Source: Anaerolineales bacterium
GTDB taxonomy: Bacteria; Chloroflexota; Anaerolineae; Anaerolineales; Villigracilaceae
Reading direction: 5' to 3'
Length of the DNA stretch: 64,000 nt
Assembly: GCA_030583885.1 (NCBI GenBank)
Contig: CP129480.1
Span: 4,280,714-4,344,713, forward strand
Of this stretch, positions 1 to 8,499 are shown in pieces. Within the stretch, counting starts at the first letter, position 1. Each line of letters opens with the position of its first letter. The translations under genes were made by a program, and so were the position numbers. The notes under the pieces were generated by a model, which did no database searches, was not told where the DNA came from, and was given only the letters and a program-made list of their open reading frames with translations.

Positions 1-858
1 GAACGCCGTGCCTTTTGCCGCTATCTTTGCCCGGTTGGCGGATTTATCGGTCTGTATTCCCAAACCGCTCCCATCGAATTGCGCATCAAAGATAAGCAGG
101 TCTGCGTTACTTGTGAAGGCAAGCCCTGCTATAACGGTTCGTCAGCAGGTTACGGCTGTCCGTGGGATGTCTTCCCTGGCGGCTTGACCAGGAATACCTA
201 TTGCGGCTTGTGCATGGAATGTATCCGCACCTGCCCGCACGATAATATCGCCATCAACCTGCGTCCCTTTTCCGCTGACCTTGCCAAACCTTCGGTACAC
301 ATGGACGAAGCCTTAAAAGCCTTCATCATGCTAGGCTCGGCGATCATTTATGCAGGCGTTCTGCTCGGTCCGTGGGGCATGTTTAAGGACGCCGCCTACA
401 ATGTTGGCTCAAGTGCGTGGTTCGTATACGCCGTTGCATTTCTTGCGATCATCTTCGTTGTTTTGCCTGGGGTGTTCACGCTTGGTATTCTAAACACAAA
501 GAATACGCTTCCACTTAAACAAAGATTTGCATCGCTCTCTACCGCCCTGATCCCATTGGGCTTGATGTTCTGGGTGGCATTTAGTCTGTCCTTCGTTCTC
601 ACCAACGCCTCCTACATCATAGCTGCCCTCTCTGATCCGCTGGGGCTTGGCTGGAATATTTTTGGCACAGCCAATGCAGCATGGCAGCCGATGCTCACCT
701 CCATTCTCGCGCCCGCACAAACATTAGCACTGATCGGCGGCTTGATCTGGTCTGCGCGCACCGCGCAAAAAGCCGCAGGTGAAGTAAAGGTTTCACCCTT
801 TCCAGTGATCGTGTATTGTTTTATCGCCACCTCTCTCATGCTCTGGTTATTACTATGA
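1..858 (+). CDS. C-terminal part of membrane 4Fe-4S polyferredoxin (NapH/NosR-like)
   Basis: The reading frame is open from the first base of the window, so the N-terminus is missing. The visible part begins with a CRYLCP motif, followed by cysteine clusters of 4Fe-4S type (CVTCEGKPC, then CGLCMECIRTCP). About five hydrophobic segments follow, ending in a membrane helix at the C-terminus. This layout matches the NapH/NosR/CcoG-like ferredoxins that pass electrons across the membrane to periplasmic oxidoreductases. The TTG near base 79 is not a real start because coding continues upstream. The stop overlaps the next start (ATGA), so the two genes are translationally coupled. The partner, a CuA/cytochrome c protein, suggests a nitrous-oxide- or other respiratory-type electron chain. 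The exact pathway cannot be told without the upstream genes. Confidence 0.8.
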   Translation, partial: ERRAFCRYLCPVGGFIGLYSQTAPIELRIKDKQVCVTCEGKPCYNGSSAGYGCPWDVFPGGLTRNTYCGLCMECIRTCPHDNIAINLRPFSADLAKPSVHMDEALKAFIMLGSAIIYAGVLLGPWGMFKDAAYNVGSSAWFVYAVAFLAIIFVVLPGVFTLGILNTKNTLPLKQRFASLSTALIPLGLMFWVAFSLSFVLTNASYIIAALSDPLGLGWNIFGTANAAWQPMLTSILAPAQTLALIGGLIWSARTAQKAAGEVKVSPFPVIVYCFIATSLMLWLLL

Positions 859-1832
859 AACGCTCTGAACTCATCTCCCGTTTCCTGATCGTCGCAGGAA
901 TTCTCCTTGCAGTTGGCGCTCCATTATTCCTGTGGGCGCGCACACCCTTAATCCATGCACGCATGGCGGAGGATGGCGGCTGGAATCCCGATGTTATTCA
1001 AGCAGAAGTTGGCAAGCCTCTTCATCTAAAGATCACTTCGGATGACGTTGTACATGGCTTTGCAGTCGGTCAGATGGAGATGCAAAGTGTGGACATCCTA
1101 CCCGGCAAAGTCACCGACATCACACTGAACTTCGATAAGCCTGGGATCTATACCTTCTTCTGCACGCGCTGGTGCGGACTCAACCACTGGCGGATGCGCG
1201 GCACAATAGAAGTCAGTGGCGCTTCTACCGACCCCGAGCCTGCTACTGTTCCCCTCTACGTTTCCCTCAACCTCGACATTGACGCTCCGCACGACTCGCC
1301 CATTATTCCAAATGGAAGACCCTTGGCACTCAACGGTAAATTTCTCGCAACCAATTTTCCAATCTCCCAATCTCCCGATTACTATCGTTCCCACTCGCCC
1401 TACCAAGTCTTCACCGACTTATCCAACACATCCTTAACCGAGTCCCAAAAGTGGGATGCAGTTGCCTATCTTTGGCAATCGAATACCACACCCGAATCCC
1501 TTGCCAACGGAAAAGAACTCTACGCCCAAAACTGCGCGGCTTGTCACGGCGAAAACGGCGCAGGCGACGGCGTCTTTGCCGACGATCTTGCTGAGACGGG
1601 GGAAGCCTCGATGCAAACAATGGAAGGTGCAATGGACATGGTGATGCAGAACCCCGTGGATTTCACCGATCCGCGGCGAATGCTTGGCGCGAGCCCAGCA
1701 TTATTGCAAGGGAAAATCTTGCGCGGTGGCATGGGAACAGGCATGCCCATGTGGGGCGTAATTTTTACTGAAGAACAAATCTGGGACCTGATTGCGTACA
1801 TCTATTCGTTCCAGTTTGAATATCAAAAGTAA
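855..1832 (+). CDS. CuA cupredoxin-cytochrome c fusion protein
   Basis: A 325-residue exported protein with one N-terminal membrane anchor (about residues 10-27). The cupredoxin domain has the full binuclear CuA ligand set: His67, then Cys103-x3-Cys107-x3-His111-x2-Met114. A cytochrome c domain follows, with a CAACH haem site at residues 227-231 and a likely Met axial ligand downstream in a GMGTGMPMWG region. The order resembles cytochrome c oxidase subunit II of the caa3 type, but the oxidase membrane hairpin is absent and the CuA loop also resembles nitrous oxide reductase. I choose the ATG at 855 rather than an upstream in-frame ATG at 816, because 855 gives the usual 4-base overlap with the preceding gene. 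It probably accepts electrons from the ferredoxin and passes them to a periplasmic reductase. Confidence 0.85.
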   Translation: MKRSELISRFLIVAGILLAVGAPLFLWARTPLIHARMAEDGGWNPDVIQAEVGKPLHLKITSDDVVHGFAVGQMEMQSVDILPGKVTDITLNFDKPGIYTFFCTRWCGLNHWRMRGTIEVSGASTDPEPATVPLYVSLNLDIDAPHDSPIIPNGRPLALNGKFLATNFPISQSPDYYRSHSPYQVFTDLSNTSLTESQKWDAVAYLWQSNTTPESLANGKELYAQNCAACHGENGAGDGVFADDLAETGEASMQTMEGAMDMVMQNPVDFTDPRRMLGASPALLQGKILRGGMGTGMPMWGVIFTEEQIWDLIAYIYSFQFEYQK

Positions 1833-1841
1833 GGAGGCTCA

Positions 1842-2312
1842 ATGAGCAAAAAAAATAAGAAGTATCAAAAGCAGAGAAAGAAGAATTTCCCTTGGTTGTT
1901 TGTCGCACTCGGTGGGATTCTTCTGGCAGCGGCGGCGTTTTTCTTTGCCAACCAAGGCGGTGGCAATGGAGGAGGGACGCCATCCATTGCGGTGGATCAG
2001 CAACTGATCGATTACGGCGATGTGAAGTTCAACGTCGAGAAGACTTTCGCCATCAAAGTCACCAATACGGGTGATGGCACACTGCGTTTCAAAGAAGACC
2101 CGTATATCGAAGTTCTGGAGGGGTGCTGACCTCCTCAACTGACCATCGGTTCGATGGTACTCAAACCCGGCGAAAGCACAATCGTTGAGTCTAGCGTCTT
2201 TATGATGCACGCAGGCATGGACGGTCCGCATAACTTTGCGGTGCATCTAAAAACAAATGATCCTGAAAATCCCGATATGATCGTGAACGTATTGTCGAAT
2301 TGGATTCCATAA
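1842..2312 (+). CDS. Candidate selenoprotein, DUF1573-like membrane-anchored protein (UGA at codon 96)
   Basis: The start follows an AGGAGG-type ribosome site. Residues 1-18 are Lys-rich, residues 19-40 form a membrane anchor, and a Gly linker leads to an immunoglobulin-like DUF1573/ASH domain. The frame meets TGA at 2127-2129, directly after Glu-Gly-Cys. Reading through this codon gives a well-formed remainder (PPQLTIGS..., a Met/His segment, NDPENP..., ending SNWIP) and a TAA at 2310, for 156 residues. From memory, related Chloroflexota proteins have Cys-Cys-Pro-Pro here, so the TGA would replace the second Cys as selenocysteine. A 7-bp perfect hairpin begins 12 bases after the TGA, which fits a bacterial SECIS. 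The alternatives are a nonsense mutation, or an isolated truncation at residue 95. TGA is used as an ordinary stop elsewhere in the window. Confidence 0.7.
2130..2158 (+). promoter_or_regulatory. Candidate bacterial SECIS element
   Basis: Immediately 3' of the in-frame TGA lies ACCATCG-GTT-CGATGGT (2142-2158), a perfect 7-bp stem with a 3-base loop starting with G. The distance from the UGA to the loop is 19 bases. My recollection of bacterial SECIS rules is an apical stem-loop of 3-14 loop bases, a G in the first two loop positions, and 16-37 bases from the UGA; this hairpin meets all three. The lower stem is weak. Confidence 0.6.
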
Positions 2313-2330
2313 AATCCATAAAAATCAAAA

Positions 2331-2360
2331 TAGCGGCGAGATTGCACAATCCCGCCGCTA
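2331..2360. terminator. Bidirectional terminator between convergent genes
   Basis: An 8-bp outer stem (TAGCGGCG with CGCCGCTA) encloses a 5-bp inner stem. It is followed by TTATTTT on the plus strand and by a TTTTGATTTT tract on the minus strand. It lies between the ends of the DUF1573-like gene and the histidine kinase gene. Confidence 0.75.
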
Positions 2361-2363
2361 CCC

Positions 2364-3491
2364 TTATTTTGCGATGGATAATGTGAAGTTGAATACGCTT
2401 CCCAGCCCTTCACCTGCCGACTCTACCCAGATACGTCCGCCGTGCGCCTCGACGAGGGCGCGCGCGATCGTCAAGCCGATGCCGCTTCCACCACCTGTCT
2501 GACGTGAACGGGATTTGTCCACGCGATAGAAGCGGTCGAAGATGTGCGAGAGGTGTTCGGGTGGAATTCCAATACCCGTGTCACGAATGGAAAATTGGAG
2601 CTCATGACTGATTCTCCTTGCGGAAATGGTAACTCTGCCGCCTTCTGACGTATATTGTAAAGCGTTGCCTGTTAGGTTGGTCAACACTTGCACAGCGCGA
2701 TCTTCGTCAGCCAGGACATGTGGAAGGTCAGGCAGCAGTTCAAAGTCAAGTGTGATGCGTTTTGATTCCGCGTGAGGGGAAAGGCGCTTGGTCACCGTTC
2801 GTACCAGCGTGGAAGCATCCAATGGGCGAATATCCAGTTGATAGGCGCGGGCTTCAACACGGCTGAGTTCCTGCAGATCGTTTACGAGGCGATTAAGCCG
2901 CTCTGCTTCTGCATGGACTTGTCGAAATGTCTCGTCGGTAGGGGGCAGGATGCCGTCCATCAATCCTTCCATCGAACCCATGATGGCGGTGAGCGGCGTG
3001 CGCAATTCGTGGCTGACATCACCGATCAGTCGGCGACGCATGGTTTCAACCTCATTTAGCTTTTCAGCCATCTGATTGAAATACACTGCAAGTTGTGCGA
3101 GTTCGTCATTGCCATTGACTTGCACGCGCTCGTCATATTGCCCGTCGGCAATTCGTTGTGTGGCAAGCGACATGGCATGGACGGGAGCGATCACACTGCG
3201 ACTGAAGAATAAACTGAGAATGGATGCGGCGAGCATGGCTGCCAGCGTTGCATACATCAGGGCTTCGTTGAAACTGGCGCGGAAATCCACATACAGTTGT
3301 CCCATCGAATTGTTCATACCCATCCCCATTCCCATACCGCCATCCATCATTCCATTCATGTGGCGGTTAAAGGAGGTCGGCAGGATGAATTGACTAGCGA
3401 TCACTAATACCAACACCCCGACCACGATGATTACAAGATAGGACAGTAACAGCCTTGCGCCCAAGCGACGTCGGAAATAATCAATCATCAT
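2364..3491 (-). CDS. Sensor histidine kinase with Met-rich extracytoplasmic loop
   Basis: A 375-residue two-component kinase. TM1 covers about residues 14-36 and TM2 about 78-97. A HAMP region follows, then a HisKA domain with the phospho-acceptor His161 in SHELRTPLTA, then HATPase_c with an N-box-like LTNLTGNALQY, a DTGIGIPPE motif and a G-rich lid. The short loop between the helices contains a run of Met with His and Asn (residues 45-63), unlike a generic PAS or Cache sensor. Thioether-rich loops commonly bind Cu(I) or Ag(I), so copper sensing is the likely role; this is inference. The gene lies 7 bases after its response regulator and ends at the convergent terminator at 2331. Confidence 0.9.
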   Translation of the reverse strand: MMIDYFRRRLGARLLLSYLVIIVVGVLVLVIASQFILPTSFNRHMNGMMDGGMGMGMGMNNSMGQLYVDFRASFNEALMYATLAAMLAASILSLFFSRSVIAPVHAMSLATQRIADGQYDERVQVNGNDELAQLAVYFNQMAEKLNEVETMRRRLIGDVSHELRTPLTAIMGSMEGLMDGILPPTDETFRQVHAEAERLNRLVNDLQELSRVEARAYQLDIRPLDASTLVRTVTKRLSPHAESKRITLDFELLPDLPHVLADEDRAVQVLTNLTGNALQYTSEGGRVTISARRISHELQFSIRDTGIGIPPEHLSHIFDRFYRVDKSRSRQTGGGSGIGLTIARALVEAHGGRIWVESAGEGLGSVFNFTLSIAK

Positions 3492-3498
3492 TCCTCAC

Positions 3499-4182
3499 TT
3501 ACAACGGTTCATCTTCAAATCTATAACCGACGCCGCGCACCGTCGCGATTAGATCTTCACGTCCCAACTTCTGACGGACATGTCCGAGATGCACATCCAC
3601 GACGCGCATTTCGCCAAAGTATTCGCCGCCCCATACTTTCTCCAGCAATTGCTCACGTGTGAGTACCCTGCCGCGGTTTTCAGCCAGCGTTTTCAACAAA
3701 TCGAATTCAATGGCGGTCAATTCAATCTCTTGATCATCGACCTTAACGATGCGTGCGCCAACATCCATATGTAAATGACGAAAGGACAGCACGCTCGTTT
3801 CGAGCCCTGAACCTGATCCCGTTTGAATGCGCCTGACCGCGGCTTTGACTCGTGCCACCAATTCGCGCGGGCTGAAAGGTTTGGTCACATAATCATCTGC
3901 GCCAACGGAAAGACCAACAACCTTGTCGGTCTCTTCGGTTTTCGCGGTCAACAGGATTACATACACTTCTGATTCGCGCCGCAAGCGTGAGAGCAGTTCA
4001 ATTCCATCCATGCCAGGAAGCATGATATCCAGGACGATGAGATCGGGCTTGAAAGCGCGGGCAGACTTAAGACCCGACGGACCATCCGTCGCGGTGAAAA
4101 TCTCATAGCCTTCGGGCTTGAGGTAGGCGGTAACAAGATTGACGATGGAAGGCTCGTCGTCGATGACCAGGATTTTTGTCAT
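3499..4182 (-). CDS. OmpR/PhoB-family response regulator
   Basis: A 227-residue regulator. The receiver domain has the acidic pocket (IDDEP at residues 7-11), phospho-acceptor Asp52 in VLDIMLPGMDG, and the Thr/Lys switch residues (LLTA, TKPF). The C-terminal winged-helix DNA-binding domain ends with RGVGYRFE. It is transcribed with the downstream kinase and is its evident cognate partner. The Met-rich secreted protein gene lies directly upstream and is a probable target or operon member. A weak terminator hairpin lies between that gene and this one. Confidence 0.93.
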   Translation of the reverse strand: MTKILVIDDEPSIVNLVTAYLKPEGYEIFTATDGPSGLKSARAFKPDLIVLDIMLPGMDGIELLSRLRRESEVYVILLTAKTEETDKVVGLSVGADDYVTKPFSPRELVARVKAAVRRIQTGSGSGLETSVLSFRHLHMDVGARIVKVDDQEIELTAIEFDLLKTLAENRGRVLTREQLLEKVWGGEYFGEMRVVDVHLGHVRQKLGREDLIATVRGVGYRFEDEPL

Positions 4183-4250
4183 GTGCTACTCTTATAGTTG
4201 GATAATTGGTTGAGGAGTTTGCCAGTATTGTAACTTCACCTGCATAAATT

Positions 4251-4284
4251 AAGATGCGCCGAATGGCTTATCTCGGCGCATCTT
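4251..4284 (-). terminator. Intergenic hairpin terminator after Met-rich protein gene
   Basis: A perfect 12-bp stem (AAGATGCGCCGA with TCGGCGCATCTT) and a 10-base loop lie 18 bases after the stop of the Met-rich protein. On the minus strand it is followed by a weak AATTTA tract, so termination may be partial and let transcription continue into the regulator gene. Confidence 0.6.
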
Positions 4285-4302
4285 ATAGTTTGAGTCCGAG
4301 TC

Positions 4303-5142
4303 TTACTCGGTTTCCTCGATGAAGGTTCCATGCCAGGTGTGCAGGAAGATTTGTCCACTGTAGCCATTGACACTCAACATGCCAATGATCTTGCCATCCT
4401 TCTCGAAATCAAGAGTGTAATAACCATAGAACTGTGCAGGATCAGTCGCGGCGGTTGCACCCGCATAATTTGTATCAAGATATTGCTGGGCGTATTGAAC
4501 AGCCTGTTCGGGAGTGACTGTCAGTTCAGCAGTGACATCTAGTGGGGTGGCGCTGTCCCAACCATTCATCATTCCATTATTGCCGCCCATCATGCCCATC
4601 ATTCCACCGTTGACGCCCATCATGTATTGGTGATTGAGTCCGCTGTATTTCAGGTTCCACATCATGTTTGGACCATGTTCAGGGTAGACAATCTGCGAAG
4701 TGGGGTCTACAAGCAACTCGAAGGCGCCGATCCCCGTGCTGATTTCCTTGACGATCACATAGCCGTTGTTATCGAAGATCATGATCTCGGCAACCTCCAG
4801 ATCGGAATTATCCAGATTCGCCATATATTTCTCAGCGGCGGCTTTCGTCTGGTCAATGGTGAGAGGAGTAACGTTGGTGGGATTGTAGCCGTATCCGCCC
4901 ATCATGTTGGGTCCCATTCCAGTACTGCCATTCATCATTCCACCGTTGCCACCCATCATATTGGGTCCGCCACCATTCATCATGGAAGGTCCGTAGGCAT
5001 TGTTATTGTTCCAACCGTAACCGCTCATCATGGACGGTCCAAAGGCGTTCGCGCGGGCATACATGCTCCCCGCGAAGAAGACGACTGCAGCCAGCGCAAT
5101 GACTGCAATAACGGTCAGGGTCATGCTTAAAGTTTTGTTCAT
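4303..5142 (-). CDS. Secreted Met-rich PepSY-like protein
   Basis: A 279-residue exported protein with an N-terminal hydrophobic signal/anchor (about residues 4-27). It has two low-complexity Met-Gly-Asn blocks (repeats of the MMGGNGGMMNG type), each next to a PepSY-like alpha/beta segment (around residues 85-130 and 190-270). The start at 5142 has an AGGAG ribosome site 8 bases upstream; the ATG nine codons earlier (5169) lacks one. Met-rich repeats of this kind resemble copper-binding CopA/CopB/PcoE-like segments. With the neighbouring Met-loop kinase, this suggests extracytoplasmic copper buffering. The PepSY assignment rests on pattern only. Confidence 0.75.
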   Translation of the reverse strand: MNKTLSMTLTVIAVIALAAVVFFAGSMYARANAFGPSMMSGYGWNNNNAYGPSMMNGGGPNMMGGNGGMMNGSTGMGPNMMGGYGYNPTNVTPLTIDQTKAAAEKYMANLDNSDLEVAEIMIFDNNGYVIVKEISTGIGAFELLVDPTSQIVYPEHGPNMMWNLKYSGLNHQYMMGVNGGMMGMMGGNNGMMNGWDSATPLDVTAELTVTPEQAVQYAQQYLDTNYAGATAATDPAQFYGYYTLDFEKDGKIIGMLSVNGYSGQIFLHTWHGTFIEETE

Positions 5143-5292
5143 GGATAATCTCCTATTTTGGTGTTTCACACGGTTGTGTGTTGTTTTATGACACCAGTAT
5201 AGGATTGGTGGTTGAAAAGGGTGTAAAGCGACTATAAAGATATGGTAAAGGTTATTCGAGCGGTCGGCAGGAAGCTAACCCAGGTGCAGTAA

Positions 5293-5841
5293 CTAGGGCA
5301 ACGCATACACCCATAAACGATCCATATGTAGTACATCCCGTCCAGTCAGCCCCTTCCATGCAAGTGGTAATTCCAGATCAAAAAGAAAACCGCCATTCAA
5401 CACAGATACTTCCTTCACCGCGACGTTGCGCGGAAGGGTCAACAATGGATTTCCATCGGCAAATTTGGTTATCCGACTATGATTCTTATACACCAGCCTG
5501 CGTATTGCATCAGGAGATAATGGTGTCAGGATAATATTTTTTCCTGATTCGGAATAGGTGCATACCATCACTGCAGGACTTTCAAAGACTTCAACTAACT
5601 GAAGATCTCCTTCAAGGTTACATGTTTTTGAAATCACATTTTTGAACCAGCCCAACGGATGTTCAACCTTGACATCACGCGCCAATTTCTCTCTCTTGAT
5701 CTGCAAATCATTTACAGCCCATAAAAAGACCTGTTCGCGCAAGTTGTCTAATGCCCGTCTTTGGCGTTCGTTTCCCATACTGATCAATGCGCCAAAGAAG
5801 ATCACGGCGGATGCCACCACAATAGCAAGAAGTATTTCCAT
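5293..5841 (-). CDS. Membrane-anchored protein of unknown function
   Basis: A 182-residue protein with an N-terminal helix (residues 2-23), a basic region (RQRRALDNLREQVF) and a soluble alpha/beta C-terminal domain with no motif I recognise. An AAGGAAAAG ribosome site precedes the start. It follows the Ig-domain surface protein by 17 bases and is probably cotranscribed as the last gene of the minus-strand element operon. The sequence does not show a function. Confidence 0.75.
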   Translation of the reverse strand: MEILLAIVVASAVIFFGALISMGNERQRRALDNLREQVFLWAVNDLQIKREKLARDVKVEHPLGWFKNVISKTCNLEGDLQLVEVFESPAVMVCTYSESGKNIILTPLSPDAIRRLVYKNHSRITKFADGNPLLTLPRNVAVKEVSVLNGGFLFDLELPLAWKGLTGRDVLHMDRLWVYALP

Positions 5842-5858
5842 TTTTCTTTTCCTTTTCG

Positions 5859-7979
5859 TTATTTGTTATTAATAGATTCGTCTTCTGAGCGTTCAGACAT
5901 GTTCCTGAACGTTTCACCCAATCTTTCCAGCGCTTTGGGGCGGGGGTCAACTACACTGGCAGACGCGATCACCATAAACAATCCCAACAAGCCAATGATC
6001 TGCCAAAGTGGCAGGAAGGACTGAGCAGGTTCAGTTATCTCCTCCGGCACAGGAGTGATCAATACCAAAGTCGATGTTGGCGGTATTTGTGTTGCCACCG
6101 CCGTTATCGAAGGCATCAAAGTGCTGGTCGCTGTTGGGAATGGAGTTAGTGTGGCGGTCGATGTTGCCACCTCGGGGATCACGATCCTACCCGTATCCTG
6201 TCCACATAATCCATTCACATCACAAGCTTCTGCCCGAACTGGGTATTCCCCAACTGGCGCCAACGTTCCATCCCCAAAGCGCCGATCCCATTTCACGACA
6301 TAGGAATTCCTGCCGGGATCAAAATCCAACACCAACTCCTTCCAACGCTTTTGCGGATCACGGATGGTCACCTGGATGCTGGCAATCGGAAAGTGATTGG
6401 GGGAAACCTTCAGAGTTCCGTTCTCCCAAATCCACCACCGTTCTGTGATGGACACGGCGGGCGGGGCATTGTCCACAGTCAACGTAGTTGTGATCACATC
6501 GCCAACATTGCCGGCGCGATCCCTGCCGCGCATCTGGATGGTGTAGTCCCAATTTGGCACTTCGCCAGAATGCCAGTTGTAAGACCAGCCATCTCCTGCA
6601 CTCATCGAGATTGCCTGCCAGGTGTTTCCTCCATCAACCGAAACTTCACCACCCTCTGGACCGGACATACCGTCCACTAGACTTCCACTGAAGGGCACAT
6701 CACCCTGTACAACCTCTCCATTGGAATGGGAGGTGATTTGAGCGACCGGAGGAACCGTGTCTATGCGGATTACCTTGGATACCGTCACTTCATTTCCAGC
6801 CACATCCCTGGCATATATCAGGACAGCATGTGACCCATCTGTGAAGTGCATGGGTGGAGTGACCCAACTTGCTCCACCATCAGCGCTTGCCAGCAGGGAT
6901 GAAAGTCCAGAGATCACGTCTGTTGCCGTAGCAGACAAGTCCACTTCCGAGATGTGCCAGCCATTCCTGCCTTCAACAGGCGGGAGACTGACTTCAAGAT
7001 CAGGTGGCGTCCAATCCCGCTGCCAGGTGGACGAACCACTCGCAGCTCGCCCACTGGTGGATGTCACAGTGTAGTTGGCTGTACCAGTTCCTTCTGGTAA
7101 AGCCAAGTCACAGGAATCTCCACATGTAAACGGTACTCCGTTCAAATCACCGGCGATGGTCACATCAAACCCCTGCGGATCACCGGCAGAGAGTTCCAGA
7201 GTCTCATTCCCTCGGCACCAACCGGCATCACCCCACAGATCACAAACCACAACTCCTGTAATTTGTGGCGGCAGCGGTGTCGGTGTGGGCGATGGGGTAT
7301 TGGTATAGGTCGCCGTGGGTGTATATGTCATGGTCGGCGTGAAGGTCAACGTCGGCGTCAGACTGGGTGTAAAGGTTGCTGTCGGTGTGCGAGTTATGGT
7401 CGGTGTGAACGTGGGTGTCCGCGACGGGGTGGGTGTGGCAGTGGACGGTGGACCGATGTATTCCACGTCGATGGAACGAAAATCCACATATCCACCTGAT
7501 GCGGTTAAAGACCAGGAACGACAGCCAGCTGGAACAGCAATCGCCATACTCACAAACCCTGGGAGTCCAGAGCCTGTTTGCAAGTACCATGTATCCACAG
7601 AGGAACATGCCCGCAACACGGCATTGCCCACACTTGAGTCAGGCGTAAAGCCGACCATGATCTCGAAGTATGAAACATCGCGGTCAAAGGAGCCGCTGGC
7701 AACGCTACCATTGCCCAGCCGCGTGACCCACTCGGAACAATTGGAACCACAAAATGTGCCACCTTCCTCGGGTGGAAGTGAGGATCCATCGCGATGAGTA
7801 ATGTACACGTACTGGGCAGAACCACTCCAGTCGATGTAGCCAGTATTGTGAGCCTGGTCATAAGTGCGTCCCTCCGGCAATGAATACGCCGCCAGAGGCG
7901 CTGCATGGGTGGACGCGGATGTCCACAAAAAGAGAATGGGAAGGAAGAGGATTATCCCAATCCATTGATAACGCTTCAT
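5859..7979 (-). CDS. Large surface protein with Thr-Pro linker and Ig-like domains
   Basis: A 706-residue exported protein. It has a signal peptide (residues 1-26), a beta-rich N-terminal domain with paired Cys, and a repeated T-P-T/S linker (about 180-240) of the kind common in Anaerolineae surface proteins. Several Ig/FN3-like beta-sandwich segments follow, with recurring DTVPP / DNAPP spacers. A second Thr-Pro linker and a C-terminal membrane helix with a short cytoplasmic tail (about 655-706) close the protein. It is likely displayed on the cell surface and anchored by the C-terminal helix. Its place beside conjugation-type ATPases suggests a surface or mating-contact role, which is inference. 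Confidence 0.85.
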   Translation of the reverse strand: MKRYQWIGIILFLPILFLWTSASTHAAPLAAYSLPEGRTYDQAHNTGYIDWSGSAQYVYITHRDGSSLPPEEGGTFCGSNCSEWVTRLGNGSVASGSFDRDVSYFEIMVGFTPDSSVGNAVLRACSSVDTWYLQTGSGLPGFVSMAIAVPAGCRSWSLTASGGYVDFRSIDVEYIGPPSTATPTPSRTPTFTPTITRTPTATFTPSLTPTLTFTPTMTYTPTATYTNTPSPTPTPLPPQITGVVVCDLWGDAGWCRGNETLELSAGDPQGFDVTIAGDLNGVPFTCGDSCDLALPEGTGTANYTVTSTSGRAASGSSTWQRDWTPPDLEVSLPPVEGRNGWHISEVDLSATATDVISGLSSLLASADGGASWVTPPMHFTDGSHAVLIYARDVAGNEVTVSKVIRIDTVPPVAQITSHSNGEVVQGDVPFSGSLVDGMSGPEGGEVSVDGGNTWQAISMSAGDGWSYNWHSGEVPNWDYTIQMRGRDRAGNVGDVITTTLTVDNAPPAVSITERWWIWENGTLKVSPNHFPIASIQVTIRDPQKRWKELVLDFDPGRNSYVVKWDRRFGDGTLAPVGEYPVRAEACDVNGLCGQDTGRIVIPEVATSTATLTPFPTATSTLMPSITAVATQIPPTSTLVLITPVPEEITEPAQSFLPLWQIIGLLGLFMVIASASVVDPRPKALERLGETFRNMSERSEDESINNK

Positions 7980-7988
7980 AACTAACTC

Positions 7989-8156
7989 CTAATATTCCTG
8001 GAAATCCCGGATGCCGAGATGGAACAGGAAGAACAACAAAATCACCAACGCCAGAAGCACAAGACAGGCGATCATGAACACCTGGAGCGGAATCACAAGT
8101 CCCAGCAGATACCCACTAAAGATGCCGACACCCAGGCCGGCAAGGAAGCGCATCAT
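7989..8156 (-). CDS. Small hydrophobic membrane protein (55 aa)
   Basis: This short ORF starts MMRFLAGLGVGIFSGYLLGL and continues with a second hydrophobic stretch, giving two likely membrane helices and a polar tail (HLGIRDFQEY). It begins 1 base after the stop of the preceding gene and ends 9 bases before the Ig-domain gene, filling an otherwise empty gap. Tiny two-helix proteins are common parts of conjugation machines. No family can be named. Confidence 0.7.
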   Translation of the reverse strand: MMRFLAGLGVGIFSGYLLGLVIPLQVFMIACLVLLALVILLFFLFHLGIRDFQEY

Positions 8157-8157
8157 C

Positions 8158-8499
8158 TCACTGCCCAGTTTCCGATTCCACGATCATCTTCAACCGCACA
8201 GGGTCCAGGTTGCGCCACCAGGCAATTTCAAAGGAAATGGTGCGGTATTCCCAAAGCATGCCCTGCGCCGGCAGGGACTCCAGCCAGGTCTTCAGAGCTG
8301 ACTTGAATCCTTCCTGCAAGTCTGTCCCTCGAAGCACGGCGATGTCCATATCGAGGACATTGCCTGCGAGGACCTTCATGCTGCCGCTATGAGCCGCCAG
8401 CCAATTCAGGAACATTCGCAAACGTGGATCATCGAGCTGAAAGACATGCGTCCCGATATCCAAAACCATTTGGTCGATCAATACATTTAACTCGCTCAT
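8158..8499 (-). CDS. Small hypothetical protein in conjugation-like operon
   Basis: I place the start at the ATG at 8499 (MSELNVLIDQ), giving 113 residues. The stop of the preceding small ORF overlaps this ATG (ATGA), which decides the start. The longer frame reaching to 8667 would overlap two other genes. The protein is soluble, with Trp- and Leu-rich helices and a C-terminal beta segment (EYRTISFEIAWW). No motif was recognised. The stop is immediately followed by the 55-aa membrane protein. Confidence 0.7.
   Translation of the reverse strand: MSELNVLIDQMVLDIGTHVFQLDDPRLRMFLNWLAAHSGSMKVLAGNVLDMDIAVLRGTDLQEGFKSALKTWLESLPAQGMLWEYRTISFEIAWWRNLDPVRLKMIVESETGQ

Noticed and set aside
1842..2129. 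Stand-alone 95-aa protein ending at the TGA
   Set aside because: The same frame continues with a protein-like DUF1573 remainder and a SECIS-like hairpin follows the TGA, so termination here is the less likely reading.
5143..5292. Promoter upstream of the Met-rich protein gene
   Set aside because: Possible TTTACA and TATACT boxes on the minus strand are 20 bases apart, too far for a confident call.
7263..7608. ORFs opposite the Thr-Pro linker, and a possible tandem repeat or CRISPR
   Set aside because: The periodicity comes from codons for Thr-Pro repeats in the surface protein. There are no conserved repeat/spacer units.
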